From: Gemmatimonadaceae bacterium
Lineage (GTDB): Bacteria; Gemmatimonadota; Gemmatimonadetes; Gemmatimonadales; Gemmatimonadaceae
Length of the DNA stretch: 43,562 bases
Reading direction: 5' to 3'
NCBI GenBank assembly: GCA_036003045.1
Contig: DASYSS010000086.1
Span: 1 to 43,562, forward strand
Positions 23,918 to 31,297 of this stretch are shown in pieces. The translations under genes and the position numbers were made by a program. The notes beneath the pieces are model-generated. The model saw only the letters and a list, made by a program, of their open reading frames with translations. It was not told where the DNA came from and searched no databases. Position 1 is the stretch's first letter. Each line of letters starts with the position of its first letter.

Positions 23918-26623
23918 CTAGGCGCGCATGGCGATCGCGGGGTCGATTCGCGCCGCGCGGAGAGCTGGTATCCAGCAAGCGACGACGCCGATGAGCGACA
24001 TCAGCAAGGCCACCCCGGCAAAGGTCGCGGGATCGTGAGGCGCTACGCCGAACAACAGTCCGCGCATGACGCCCGCGCCGAAGAACGCCCCGACCACGCC
24101 GAGCACCAATCCGCTCACGAGCAACACGCCACCCTCGCCGAGAATCATGCGCTGCACTCGTCCGGAATCGGCGCCGAGGCTCATCCGAACGCCGATCTCG
24201 TTGGTGCGCGCGCTGACCGAGAACGCGAGCACACCGGCGATCCCGACGGCCGCGATGATCACGGCGAGCATTCCAAACGACGACACCAGCGCCGCGTTGA
24301 GCCGGCGCGGTGACAGCGCCTGCGACTTGATCTCCGCGATGGTCATCACCTGGCCGAGCGGCACGGTCGGCGCGATTGCCCGGACGATGCGCGTCGCCGC
24401 CGCGGTCAGCGCGGCGATGTTGCTGTCCGCTCGAACCACGATGCCGCCGCCGATGGCCAGTTCCTGCGCGAACGGCATGTACATGGCCGGCGGATACTCG
24501 GCGTCGAGGCCACCGTCACGCGTATTGCCGACAACGCCGACGATCGTGCGCCAATCGCCGCTGAATGGGGTGAAGCGAAGCACGTCGCCGGTCCAGGCGA
24601 CGCGCTTGCCCACCGGATCCTGGCCGCGGAACAGCTTGTCGGCGAGCGCCTGGTTGATGACGACCACGCTGCCGGCGCCGCGTCTGTCGGTTGCCGCGAA
24701 CGAACGTCCCTTCAACAAGGGAATGCCGGCGGCGTGGAAGTACTCAGGGTCCGCCGTGCGAACCTCGGCGCGCGGGACCGCTTCGCCGACCGCGAGAACC
24801 TTGCCTTCTGCCTTCACCTCGAAACCGACATCTCCGCCGCGCAGCGGAATCGTCGAGCCCACGCCGACCGCGACAACGCCCGGCAGCGCGCGGATCTCGC
24901 GAGAGATGCGGTCGTAACCTTCCTTGGCCGCGGCGTCGCCTTGCATGACGCGCGAGAAATCGCCGTCGCCAAGCGAAAGCAGTTGCGCCGGAATGGCGAG
25001 CACCTGTTCCGTCTTGAGACCGGTGTTCACTTCGGACAGCTGGACCATCGTGCGCGTGAGAAGGCCGGCACCGGCGAGCAGCACGACCGACACCGCGATT
25101 TGCGCGACGACCAGTCCGCGCTGCAGTCGCTGACGCCGTACTCCTCCCGTCGTGCGCCGAGCTCCCGCCGCGATCCAGGAGCCGAACGTGCCTTCCTTGG
25201 GCAGCGAGGCGACGAAGGAGAGAAGCAGCGCCACCCCCGTGGAAAGCGCGAGGGCAAAGCCGAGGACGGCGAAGTCCAATCGGATTTCATTCGAGCGCGT
25301 CGAGTAGCGCTGTGCGAGCGATGTCAGGAGGCGCACGCCGCCGACGGCGAATACGACGCCAAGCGCGGCCCCCGTGAGGGTAAGCAGCAGATTCTCGACG
25401 ACCATCAGCCGTCGCAAGCGCAGGACGCCGGCGCCGAGCGCGGCGCGCACGACGAGCTCCTGCTCGCGGCGAACGCCCCGCATCAGCGTGAGATTCACCA
25501 CGTTCGCGGCCGAGATGATGAGCACGAACGCGGCCGCCGCCATGAGGAGCCACAGCGTCAGGCGCGCTCGTTCGCCGAGTGCCACCTTGAACGGGATCAC
25601 GGCGACGCGATAATGCGAGTTCGGATCGTACGAGTCCTTGTGGTCGCCCTGCATGCGCGCGTAAACGGCATTCACTTCGGTACGCGCCTGCTCGAGGCTC
25701 GAGCCGGACGCGAGCCGGGCGACGACCTCCGTCATACGGTGCGTGCGCCCTTGCACCATCTGGGCGCTCAAGTGGTGTTTGCTCACCACCATGTTCATGA
25801 GCGCGTCCATCCGGGTGGGGAAGGTCGGCGCCGGCTGTAGCACGCCGATCACCGTTGCCGATCCGGTTTCGGTCTTGATTTGCTTACCGACGATGCTCGT
25901 GTCGCCACCGAAGCGCTTCATCCAGAACTCGTGCGTCAGCACCATCACCGCTGGTACGCCCGGACCGTCGTCACTCGGACGCGTGACTCTGCCGAGAATC
26001 GGCGAAAGACCCATCACCTCGAAGTAGTTTCCCGTCACGAGGCCGACGTTCACTCGCTCCGCTTCGCGGTCGCCGCGCATCGTGATCGTCCACGTCGAGT
26101 ATTCAGCGATGCCGCCGAGCGATTTCACCCCGCCGCGAAAATCCGTGACCTCGGGAACGGAAAAGTTGAGGTTCTCGCCGCCCGGCCCGTCCATCGACTG
26201 CCGGAGGTAGACCAGCCGGTCGCCGTCGCGATGCGGCAGAGGCTTGAGGAGCACGGCGCGGACGACGCTGAAGATCGCGGTGTTCGCGCCGATCCCGAGA
26301 GCGAGCGTGATGATCACGACGGACGTGAAGGCCCGGCTGTGGCGAAGCGACCGCGCGGCGTACTTCACGTCGGCGACGATGCCGTCCAGCCACGGGAGAC
26401 CGCGACGATCGCGCACGGCTTCGGCGGCCTGCGTGACGCCGCCCGATTCCAACATCGCCGCGCGGCGCGCGGCGTCGGCATCCATCCCTCGTCGAATGTT
26501 CTCGGCGGTCGCCATCTCGACGTGCGCGCGCAGCTCTTCCTGGAGATCGTCGTCGCGGCGCGAGCCGCTGAAGAATCCAGCGACGCGAGCGAGCGCGACA
26601 CGAATCCATCCGACGACGGCCAT
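23918..26623 (-). CDS. Full-length ADOP family permease
   Basis: 901 residues. An N-terminal helical extension (residues 1-90, with DDDLQEELRAHVEMATAENIRRGMDADAARRAAMLESGG) is the mark of full-length ADOP proteins linked to PadR regulators. Then come a TM helix (SVVIITLALGIGANTAIFSVVRAVLLKPLPH), the first MacB-like periplasmic domain, three TM helices of the first FtsX module, a second periplasmic domain, and a C-terminal FtsX module with SARTNEIGVRMSLGADSGRVQRM. No ATPase domain is present. The ATG shares one base with the stop of the PadR gene (TGATG). Likely an efflux or envelope-stress permease under PadR control; substrate unknown. Confidence 0.93.
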   Translation of the reverse strand: MAVVGWIRVALARVAGFFSGSRRDDDLQEELRAHVEMATAENIRRGMDADAARRAAMLESGGVTQAAEAVRDRRGLPWLDGIVADVKYAARSLRHSRAFTSVVIITLALGIGANTAIFSVVRAVLLKPLPHRDGDRLVYLRQSMDGPGGENLNFSVPEVTDFRGGVKSLGGIAEYSTWTITMRGDREAERVNVGLVTGNYFEVMGLSPILGRVTRPSDDGPGVPAVMVLTHEFWMKRFGGDTSIVGKQIKTETGSATVIGVLQPAPTFPTRMDALMNMVVSKHHLSAQMVQGRTHRMTEVVARLASGSSLEQARTEVNAVYARMQGDHKDSYDPNSHYRVAVIPFKVALGERARLTLWLLMAAAAFVLIISAANVVNLTLMRGVRREQELVVRAALGAGVLRLRRLMVVENLLLTLTGAALGVVFAVGGVRLLTSLAQRYSTRSNEIRLDFAVLGFALALSTGVALLLSFVASLPKEGTFGSWIAAGARRTTGGVRRQRLQRGLVVAQIAVSVVLLAGAGLLTRTMVQLSEVNTGLKTEQVLAIPAQLLSLGDGDFSRVMQGDAAAKEGYDRISREIRALPGVVAVGVGSTIPLRGGDVGFEVKAEGKVLAVGEAVPRAEVRTADPEYFHAAGIPLLKGRSFAATDRRGAGSVVVINQALADKLFRGQDPVGKRVAWTGDVLRFTPFSGDWRTIVGVVGNTRDGGLDAEYPPAMYMPFAQELAIGGGIVVRADSNIAALTAAATRIVRAIAPTVPLGQVMTIAEIKSQALSPRRLNAALVSSFGMLAVIIAAVGIAGVLAFSVSARTNEIGVRMSLGADSGRVQRMILGEGGVLLVSGLVLGVVGAFFGAGVMRGLLFGVAPHDPATFAGVALLMSLIGVVACWIPALRAARIDPAIAMRA

Positions 26624-26970
26624 CAGGCCTCCCTGCCGCGGCGCGGCGTGAGAAAAGCGGCGATCAGTTCAGCGGTCTCATGCCAGTCGCGCGTCTCGCG
26701 AGCCAGCTGCTTCCGTCCGGCTGCCGTCAGCGAATAGAACTTCGCGCGGCGATTGTTTTCGGATTGGCGCCACTCGGCGACGATGGCGCCCTCCTGCTCG
26801 AGCTTGAGCAGGGCGGGGTAGAGCGTGCCGTAGTTGAGCGAGAGCCGATGCCCGCTCGTCTCTTCGATTCGGCGCGCGATGCCGTAACCGTGGAGCGCGC
26901 CGAGGGACTCGAGAGTTTTGAGGATCATGAGGGCGAGCGTGCCCTGCTTGACGTCGAGCTTGTCGGGCAT
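26623..26970 (-). CDS. PadR family regulator of the ADOP permease
   Basis: 115 residues. The PadR winged helix is complete: GTLALMILKTLESLGALHGYGIARRIEETSG, then LNYGTLYPALLKLEQEGAIVAEWRQSENNRRAKFYSLTAAGRKQL, followed by the dimerisation helix. This is the ADOP-associated type with GTLYPALLKLEQEG. It is the first gene of a PadR-ADOP-GGCT operon and overlaps the permease start by one base. A perfect palindrome with the same GGTAnCC core as in front of the other PadR gene lies just upstream, so auto-repression is likely. Confidence 0.95.
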   Translation of the reverse strand: MPDKLDVKQGTLALMILKTLESLGALHGYGIARRIEETSGHRLSLNYGTLYPALLKLEQEGAIVAEWRQSENNRRAKFYSLTAAGRKQLARETRDWHETAELIAAFLTPRRGREA

Positions 26971-26980
26971 CCGGGGGTCC

Positions 26981-27026
26981 TATGGGTTACCCATACGACG
27001 TTAGGGCGGGGCGGAAAGTTTCGCAA
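26981..27026 (-). promoter_or_regulatory. Promoter and palindromic operator of the PadR-ADOP operon
   Basis: On the minus strand TTGCGA (27026-27021) and TAACGT (27003-26998) are 17 bases apart. Two bases on is TATGGGTAACCCATA (26995-26981), a perfect 6-bp inverted repeat with a 3-base spacer. The same order of promoter then palindrome occurs before the other PadR gene at 9765. Confidence 0.65.
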
Positions 27027-27027
27027 T

Positions 27028-27086
27028 AGCGAAAACAGACGCCCGAACGGCGCGGGATCGCGGCCATTCGGGCGTCTGTCTTCGCT
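27028..27086 (-). terminator. Strong terminator hairpin of the L,D-transpeptidase gene
   Basis: AGCGAA plus ACAGACGCCCGAA (27028-27047) pairs with 27067-27086, 19 of 20 positions, around a 19-base loop. Read on the minus strand the stem is followed by TTTTCGC-like bases inside its base. It is 127 bases past the stop at 27213, and only two bases beyond the -35 of the PadR promoter. Confidence 0.55.
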
Positions 27087-27120
27087 AGGGGAGCCAGATC
27101 CTGGGCTCGAAATCGGAGGC

Positions 27121-27144
27121 CTGACGTCGGATATCCGACGTCAG
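27121..27144. repeat. Perfect 24-bp palindrome without spacer
   Basis: The half CTGACGTCGGAT is followed directly by its exact reverse complement. It sits in the intergenic space between the L,D-transpeptidase stop and the PadR promoter. A second small hairpin, GCCTCA/TGAGGC with a 4-base loop, lies at 27185-27200. The palindrome may be a binding site or part of a tandem terminator. Confidence 0.6.
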
Positions 27145-27212
27145 ACCAACGCTCGCGGGGCGGACTCAGTGCCTCGCGGCGGCCGCCTCAGTCATGAGGC
27201 CGAGCCGCACGA

Positions 27213-27716
27213 TCAATCGTAGATCACCATCGATACACTTCCGCCGGCGTCCTCGATTTGATGAGCGAGGCTGATCGCGTCGTCAGGGGCCATGCGAATA
27301 CAGCCGTGCGACGCTGCCTCGCCGATCGACTCGGGGTCGTTCGTGCCGTGGATGAAGTAGTACGGCGCCTCGAAGTAGATCTTCACGCCTTGCATCGGGT
27401 TGCTCGGCGCGCCGGGCGCTTCGTAGTGCTTATTGCGCGCCCACCCGGTTGGCGGCGGGACCCACTGCGGATTCCAATCGATGTCGCCGGTCCGAAAATG
27501 TCCGGTCGGCGTCGGATGACTGGGGCGGCCGACGGCGACCCCGTATTTGTGCACGACCTCTCCGTCCTGAATCACCTTCAGCTCGCGATCGGAGAGACTG
27601 ACCTCGATCCGCATCGCGGCCTGTTCGGCCCGATGGTGCGACCACAGCAGAGCTGCCGGGACCAGCGGAGCCACGGTCAGTAGCGTCGCGAAGCGTACTC
27701 GGCGCGTGAGTTTCAT
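27213..27716 (-). CDS. L,D-transpeptidase (YkuD family)
   Basis: 167 residues from ATG 27716, with GGGAGG seven bases before it; the longer frame upstream is less likely. One N-terminal TM helix or uncleaved signal (residues ~8-26) anchors it on the periplasmic side. The YkuD catalytic motif is complete: YYFIHGTNDPESIGEAASHGCIRM with His123, His137 and Cys139. These enzymes form 3-3 cross-links in peptidoglycan or attach lipoproteins to it. There is no LysM or peptidoglycan-binding domain. Ended by a strong hairpin downstream. Confidence 0.93.
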   Translation of the reverse strand: MKLTRRVRFATLLTVAPLVPAALLWSHHRAEQAAMRIEVSLSDRELKVIQDGEVVHKYGVAVGRPSHPTPTGHFRTGDIDWNPQWVPPPTGWARNKHYEAPGAPSNPMQGVKIYFEAPYYFIHGTNDPESIGEAASHGCIRMAPDDAISLAHQIEDAGGSVSMVIYD

Positions 27717-27841
27717 GGCGTCCTCCCATGTTCTTGATTCCTTAATGGGCAAGACGTTGGCCATGCACCGCTCGGTGGCGCGCGCGGAGCAGCTCGGTCG
27801 CTAGACCATCTTCATGGAACTCGAGGGAAGGTTCCGCGAGC

Positions 27842-28153
27842 TCAGTGCGGCGTGATCACGCGCTCGGATTTGGCGGGCGACGGCACGGCGCCGGGAGCAG
27901 CGTTTCGCTCGGCGAGCAACTTCGCCATGAAACGGTTCGCTTCCGAGATTCGCTCCACTTCGAGCGCGGTCGTCTCGACCGCGTTCTCGATTCGATCGAG
28001 GCGGGCGGTGAGATCGACCAGGGCGCCGGGCGGATTGCGGGTCAGCCGCTCGTGCCTGAGCTCGATCAAACGCAGGACGAATTTGAGCGTCGTCCCGAAG
28101 GCAACGACGCCAATGACGGACATGATGGCGATGTACGCCGTCTCATTGTTCAT
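27842..28153 (-). CDS. Small single-TM protein with coiled coil
   Basis: 103 residues. One TM helix near the N-terminus (YIAIMSVIGVVAFGTTLKFVLRLIEL), then a basic stretch and a heptad-like region (LTARLDRIENAVETTALEVERISEANRFMAKLLAERN) likely to form a cytoplasmic coiled coil, then a disordered Ala/Pro tail. No known catalytic motif. Small membrane proteins of this plan are common and often act as multimeric scaffolds or phage-shock-type factors; its real role is unknown. The gene stands apart from both neighbours, with gaps of ~100 bases. Confidence 0.75.
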   Translation of the reverse strand: MNNETAYIAIMSVIGVVAFGTTLKFVLRLIELRHERLTRNPPGALVDLTARLDRIENAVETTALEVERISEANRFMAKLLAERNAAPGAVPSPAKSERVITPH

Positions 28154-28251
28154 GCCTTGCTCCAGTCGATCAGCTCTTCCCGAATGGTCACTCTCTCTAT
28201 CCGGACCTACGTTCCCAGCATCGGATCGGTTTCGAGCGCGTGGCCTTCACC

Positions 28252-29718
28252 TCACGGCATGCGCACCGCGACGCGTCCGACGACGCGGATCCAGCGCACC
28301 TCTCCCTTCGCGCCGCGCACGAACTCGATCGACTGGCCGCGCTCCGTTCCGTCGGTGACGACGGCGCGATCCGGACCGAAGAACGCGATCGGCATATCGG
28401 CGCCGAGGCGGCCGCTGTTCTGTTTCTCCTGGACGATGAGTTGCTTGTCATCCGCGCGCACGATCACGGTGTTGGTCGGCCGCGCGTACGTCCCGATGTA
28501 CGGCGCCGGATTGGGCTGCTGCGCGAGCGGTTCCACGTTCGGCAGCGTCTCCACCAACCCGCGGTGGGCGATCGCCTGATTCCGCGCGTACGTCGCGCCG
28601 AGGTACGCTTTGAGCGCCTCGCGCTCGACGTCTTGGATGAGCCGCCAGCCGACGTTCGAGTTCGTGAGGATGGAGATGGCGAAGTTGCGCTCGGGGACGA
28701 TCTCCAGGAGGAGAATATGCCCGGCGAGCGTGCCGCCATGGGACGCCGTGCGGATGTCGCCCATGCGCCGGAGGTGCCAGGCGATCCCGATGTCGTCGTC
28801 GGTGCTCTGCTTCCGCAGCTGTGGCGCGCGCATGAGCTCGAGCGACTCGCGCTTCAAGACACGCTCGCCGTTCTGCGCGGTGCCGTCGCCCATGTGAAAC
28901 CGAGCATACGTCATCATGTCGGTGATGCACAGACCGACGCCGCCGGCCGTGACGCTCGACGACGGTACGAACGGCCGTTGCAGGGTCGGGGTTCCGTTCC
29001 GCGTGAAATGTCCGGCCGCGAACCGCTGCACGATGAATTCGCCGGCGGTCGTGCCCGCGTGCTCCAGTCCGAGCGGCTGGAAGACGAGATCGTGAATCGC
29101 GCGGTTGATCGGTTGGCCGGTGACGACCTCGATGACTCGCCCAGCGATGCTGAACCCTGCGTTGTTGTAGCTCCATGCCGCGCCAGGCGGCGCGACCTGC
29201 ATCAGGTCCGTCACCGTCGGCGATTCGACGAAATCCTTGAGTGTCTCCGTGCCGCGATCGGGACCGGCGACTTGTCCTTCCCAACCGCCGAGATGCGTGA
29301 GCAGGTGCCAGACCGTGACCTGCCGGCTCGCGGCGGAGTCGCGCACGCGGAAGTCGGGCAGGTAAGTCCGAACCGGCGCGCGAAGGTCGACCTTGCCCTG
29401 CTCGACGAGCCGCATGATCGCCGTCGCCGCGAAGGTCTTCGAGATCGAGGCGATGGGAAAAACCGTGTGCGGCGTGACGGGGAGCGGATCTTCGACATTG
29501 GTCACGCCGAGTCCGCGCGTCGTCACGACCCCGTTCGAGATGATGCCGAGTGCGACGCCGGGCACGCCGAACTCCTTCATCTTCGCCTCGGCGAGGGTCG
29601 CGACCGCGTCGAAGCGTGGGTCGGTCGAGGATTGTGCGTGAAGTCGCGGTGCGGCGGCGACGAAGGCGAGTGTCAGCGTGACGGCGACACGTGTCGAACG
29701 CTTCGGTCCAGCGCTCAT
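28252..29718 (-). CDS. Secreted serine hydrolase, class C beta-lactamase / DD-peptidase-like
   Basis: 488 residues with a signal peptide ending near RLHAQ. The beta-lactamase-fold motifs are SISK (Ser91 to Lys94) as nucleophile and base, YNN (184-186) and SHGGT as the third motif. After residue ~390 there is an extra C-terminal beta-rich domain (PYIGTYARPTNTVIVRADDKQLIVQEK) like the lipocalin-type tail of related esterases. Members of this group are esterases, D-aminopeptidases or D-Ala-D-Ala peptidases; true beta-lactamase activity is not implied. Its ATG overlaps the stop of the upstream DUF2007-like gene by four bases. Confidence 0.9.
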   Translation of the reverse strand: MSAGPKRSTRVAVTLTLAFVAAAPRLHAQSSTDPRFDAVATLAEAKMKEFGVPGVALGIISNGVVTTRGLGVTNVEDPLPVTPHTVFPIASISKTFAATAIMRLVEQGKVDLRAPVRTYLPDFRVRDSAASRQVTVWHLLTHLGGWEGQVAGPDRGTETLKDFVESPTVTDLMQVAPPGAAWSYNNAGFSIAGRVIEVVTGQPINRAIHDLVFQPLGLEHAGTTAGEFIVQRFAAGHFTRNGTPTLQRPFVPSSSVTAGGVGLCITDMMTYARFHMGDGTAQNGERVLKRESLELMRAPQLRKQSTDDDIGIAWHLRRMGDIRTASHGGTLAGHILLLEIVPERNFAISILTNSNVGWRLIQDVEREALKAYLGATYARNQAIAHRGLVETLPNVEPLAQQPNPAPYIGTYARPTNTVIVRADDKQLIVQEKQNSGRLGADMPIAFFGPDRAVVTDGTERGQSIEFVRGAKGEVRWIRVVGRVAVRMP

Positions 29719-29972
29719 TTGTCGAAATCCTCCGCGGCATCCTCGTCGACCGGCGAAACCGGAGCGCTGAGCACTTCTTGCGCTTCCTTCAAATGCTCGC
29801 GACGGACGAGGAGATGCGTCCGCTGCGTGATCTCGCCGGCCCGGTCGTAGCGAATCATCGAAGGGATGTCCGCCGACTCGAGTATCGATTGGTCGAGAAC
29901 CGCGAGCGCCTCCACGGGGTACTCGCGGAGCACAACGGGCTCACCGGGGTCGTAGATGATTCGACGCCGCAT
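29715..29972 (-). CDS. DUF2007-like small cytoplasmic protein
   Basis: 85 residues from ATG 29972, with GGGAGG six to seven bases upstream. The sequence MRRRIIYDPGEPVVLREYPVEALAVLDQSILESADIPSMI and the later HLLVRREHLKEAQEVL match the ferredoxin-like DUF2007 (putative signal-transducing) fold. The C-terminus is acidic (DEDAAEDFDK). A longer open frame exists, but its upstream half overlaps another gene and is not protein-like. It overlaps the serine hydrolase start by four bases (ATGA), so the two are translated together. Function unknown; possibly PII-like regulation. Confidence 0.82.
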   Translation of the reverse strand: MRRRIIYDPGEPVVLREYPVEALAVLDQSILESADIPSMIRYDRAGEITQRTHLLVRREHLKEAQEVLSAPVSPVDEDAAEDFDK

Positions 29973-29992
29973 TACTGCCTCCCACGATACCG

Positions 29993-30571
29993 CTACTTGA
30001 GCTCCTTGACGAACCTCGCGTACTCGGCGCGGTGGACGGCGACCGTCGCTGACGGGCCGAACATCTGGATGAACAGCGTTCCGCGAGGCGTTTCTACGAT
30101 CGCGGCGATGAGCGTCTGGCCGGTCCGCACCGAGTCCGCCGAACCCGCGCCGACTCCTCGCCGGTAGGTGCCGCGAAACTCGGCCGTCGTCACGGGAAAC
30201 GTTCCGGACGAATCGCGGGTGACCGTCTCCGGGACGGCGGATCCATCGGGCGTCGAGAATTGGCTGCGCCAGCGGCCGAGGTTTGCCTCGACGTTTCCGC
30301 CCTGCGACGTGCCGAAGAAAAACACGACGACCTCGGCGTCGCTCGCCGCATCCGCACCCTGCACGACGAACTGCGCCAGTCTGGAGGACGACGCAGGCGG
30401 ACGAACCGACCATCCGGCTGGTGCCTTGGTGTGATAGCCGAGCAGCGTGATCGTCGAGTCGCCGGCGGCATGCGCGGCGAATGAGCGCGGACCGGGGAGT
30501 GCGACGGCCACCCGAGCACTCGTGAAAGAGAGTGCGGCGACTGCGTAGATGAGGAAGAGACGTCGAGTCAA
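29993..30571 (-). CDS. Secreted protein of unknown function
   Basis: 192 residues with a signal peptide (RRLFLIYAVAALSFTSARVAVA). The mature part, about 150 residues, resembles a PsbP/Mog1-like sandwich: PAGWSVRPPASSSRLAQFVVQ, AEVVVFFFGTSQGGNVEANLGRWRSQF, then TTAEFRGTYRRG, and TLIAAIVETPRGTLFIQMFGPSATV near the end. Similar proteins occur in planctomycetes and gemmatimonads without a known role. It ends 20 bases before the DUF2007-like gene, so the three may form an operon. Its start is 66 bases from the outer edge of the repeat element. Confidence 0.75.
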   Translation of the reverse strand: MTRRLFLIYAVAALSFTSARVAVALPGPRSFAAHAAGDSTITLLGYHTKAPAGWSVRPPASSSRLAQFVVQGADAASDAEVVVFFFGTSQGGNVEANLGRWRSQFSTPDGSAVPETVTRDSSGTFPVTTAEFRGTYRRGVGAGSADSVRTGQTLIAAIVETPRGTLFIQMFGPSATVAVHRAEYARFVKELK

Positions 30572-30636
30572 AGGCGTGCGCGGTTGAGACGATCAAAATT
30601 GGGAGGGAATCGCGTGTGCGCGCAATCAACGACGCC

Positions 30637-30721
30637 AACTTCCCAACGGCGCTGACTTCCAAAGAGCGCGAACTCCCCAACACCGCCACCGTCCCAAGAG
30701 CGCCAACGTCCCAACGACGGT
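30637..30721 (+). repeat. Left array of 17-nt repeats (5 units, plus a partial one)
   Basis: Five contiguous 17-base units: AACTTCCCAACGGCGCT, GACTTCCAAAGAGCGCG, AACTCCCCAACACCGCC, ACCGTCCCAAGAGCGCC, AACGTCCCAACGACGGT. A degraded further unit (ending CAACGACGCC) precedes at 30620-30636. No spacer separates the units. They lie just 23 bases past the stop of the four-helix-bundle gene. Confidence 0.92.
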
Positions 30722-30744
30722 AACTGCGTAGCGGCCTCTGGATG

Positions 30745-31080
30745 TCACGTACGGAGTAGGGAGCTCAGCATCTTGCTGATGGTGACCAAGCGATCGCGCA
30801 GCGGCCAAAAAGGATTTCGCCTGATCCTCCCAGCCGCGTAGTTGGCCCGGAGGTGCCGAATCGTCTTCTCGGACTCACTCCGCGCCACGCGTAGCCAATG
30901 ATCGCGGCCGCCTTCTTTCCCGCGGCCGAACGCCTCGCTGATGTTCGCCGAGATTGCCTGCGACGATCCCCGTAGGCGCTCGGCGTGGAGGACCCGAGGC
31001 GTCGAGTCGAGCAAACGATTGATCTCGTCGGCAACGAGCCTGGCCGCCTCCAAGACGTTCAAGTTTCGATGATCGCCCAT
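30745..31080 (-). CDS. Four helix bundle protein (S23 / 23S rRNA-intervening-sequence family)
   Basis: 111 residues, about the usual length for the family. The core signature is recognisable: RGSSQAISANISEAFGRGKEGGRDHWLRVARSESEKTIRHL, matching the S-x-x-I-x-x-N-I-x-E-x-x-G-R ... R-x-S-x-x-E pattern, between an N-terminal helix (LEAARLVADEINRLL) and a C-terminal helix (LRDRLVTISKMLSSLLRT). The family includes the protein encoded in 23S rRNA intervening sequences and the Avd accessory of diversity-generating retroelements; these are pentameric, basic, nucleic-acid-binding barrels. No reverse transcriptase is near. The gene is flanked on both sides by mirrored arrays of a 17-nt repeat. No clear Shine-Dalgarno sequence. 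Confidence 0.88.
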   Translation of the reverse strand: MGDHRNLNVLEAARLVADEINRLLDSTPRVLHAERLRGSSQAISANISEAFGRGKEGGRDHWLRVARSESEKTIRHLRANYAAGRIRRNPFWPLRDRLVTISKMLSSLLRT

Positions 31081-31161
31081 GCCGTAGCATGGGTCGCCCG
31101 ACGCCAGGGTGCATCACCGTTGCCATCCGAGCAACACCGTTCCCACGCCACCGGATCTCGA

Positions 31162-31297
31162 GGCAAGTTTGCGACGTTGGCGTCGTCGGGAAGTCGGCGT
31201 GGTTGGGAAGTTGGCGTCGTTGGGGAGTTCGCGTCGTTGGGGAGTTCGCGTCGTTTGGAAGTCGGCGCCGTTGGGCAGTCAGCGCCGTTGGGCAGTT
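31162..31297 (-). repeat. Right array of 17-nt repeats (8 units), inverted relative to the left array
   Basis: Exactly 136 bases, eight units with no spacer. On the minus strand, from the outer edge inward: AACTGCCCAACGGCGCT, GACTGCCCAACGGCGCC, GACTTCCAAACGACGCG, AACTCCCCAACGACGCG, AACTCCCCAACGACGCC, AACTTCCCAACCACGCC, GACTTCCCGACGACGCC, AACGTCGCAAACTTGCC. The outer unit begins directly after the TAG stop of the M20 peptidase gene. Confidence 0.94.

Larger units (their letters stand above)
30637..31297 (-). mobile_element. Candidate S23/IVS-like element: four-helix-bundle gene between mirrored repeat arrays
   Basis: A 661-bp unit. Left array of 5 repeats on the plus strand, four-helix-bundle gene (30745-31080, minus), then right array of 8 repeats in the opposite orientation. 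Read inward from each outer edge, the units follow the same order (AACTxCCCAACGGCGCT, then GACTTCCAAA-type, then AACTCCCCAAC-type), so the arms are a true inverted repeat rather than two unrelated arrays. The arms can pair into a stem of about 85 bp with the gene in the loop, like S23 intervening sequences of 23S rRNA. No target duplication is seen. Confidence 0.6.

Noticed and set aside
28252-29718. True class C beta-lactamase (ampC)
   Set aside because: The catalytic motifs are shared by many esterases and peptidases and the extra C-terminal domain fits those better.
29973-30689. Longer frame for the DUF2007-like gene
   Set aside because: It overlaps the intact secreted-protein gene in another frame and its translation is compositionally like a shadow frame; the ATG at 29972 has a strong ribosome site.
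30637-31297. CRISPR array
   Set aside because: The 17-nt units are contiguous, degenerate and have no spacers, and no cas gene is near.
30745-31297. Diversity-generating retroelement (Avd-like protein)
   Set aside because: The four-helix-bundle protein resembles Avd, but there is no reverse transcriptase, no template/variable repeat pair and no target gene with adenine-biased changes.
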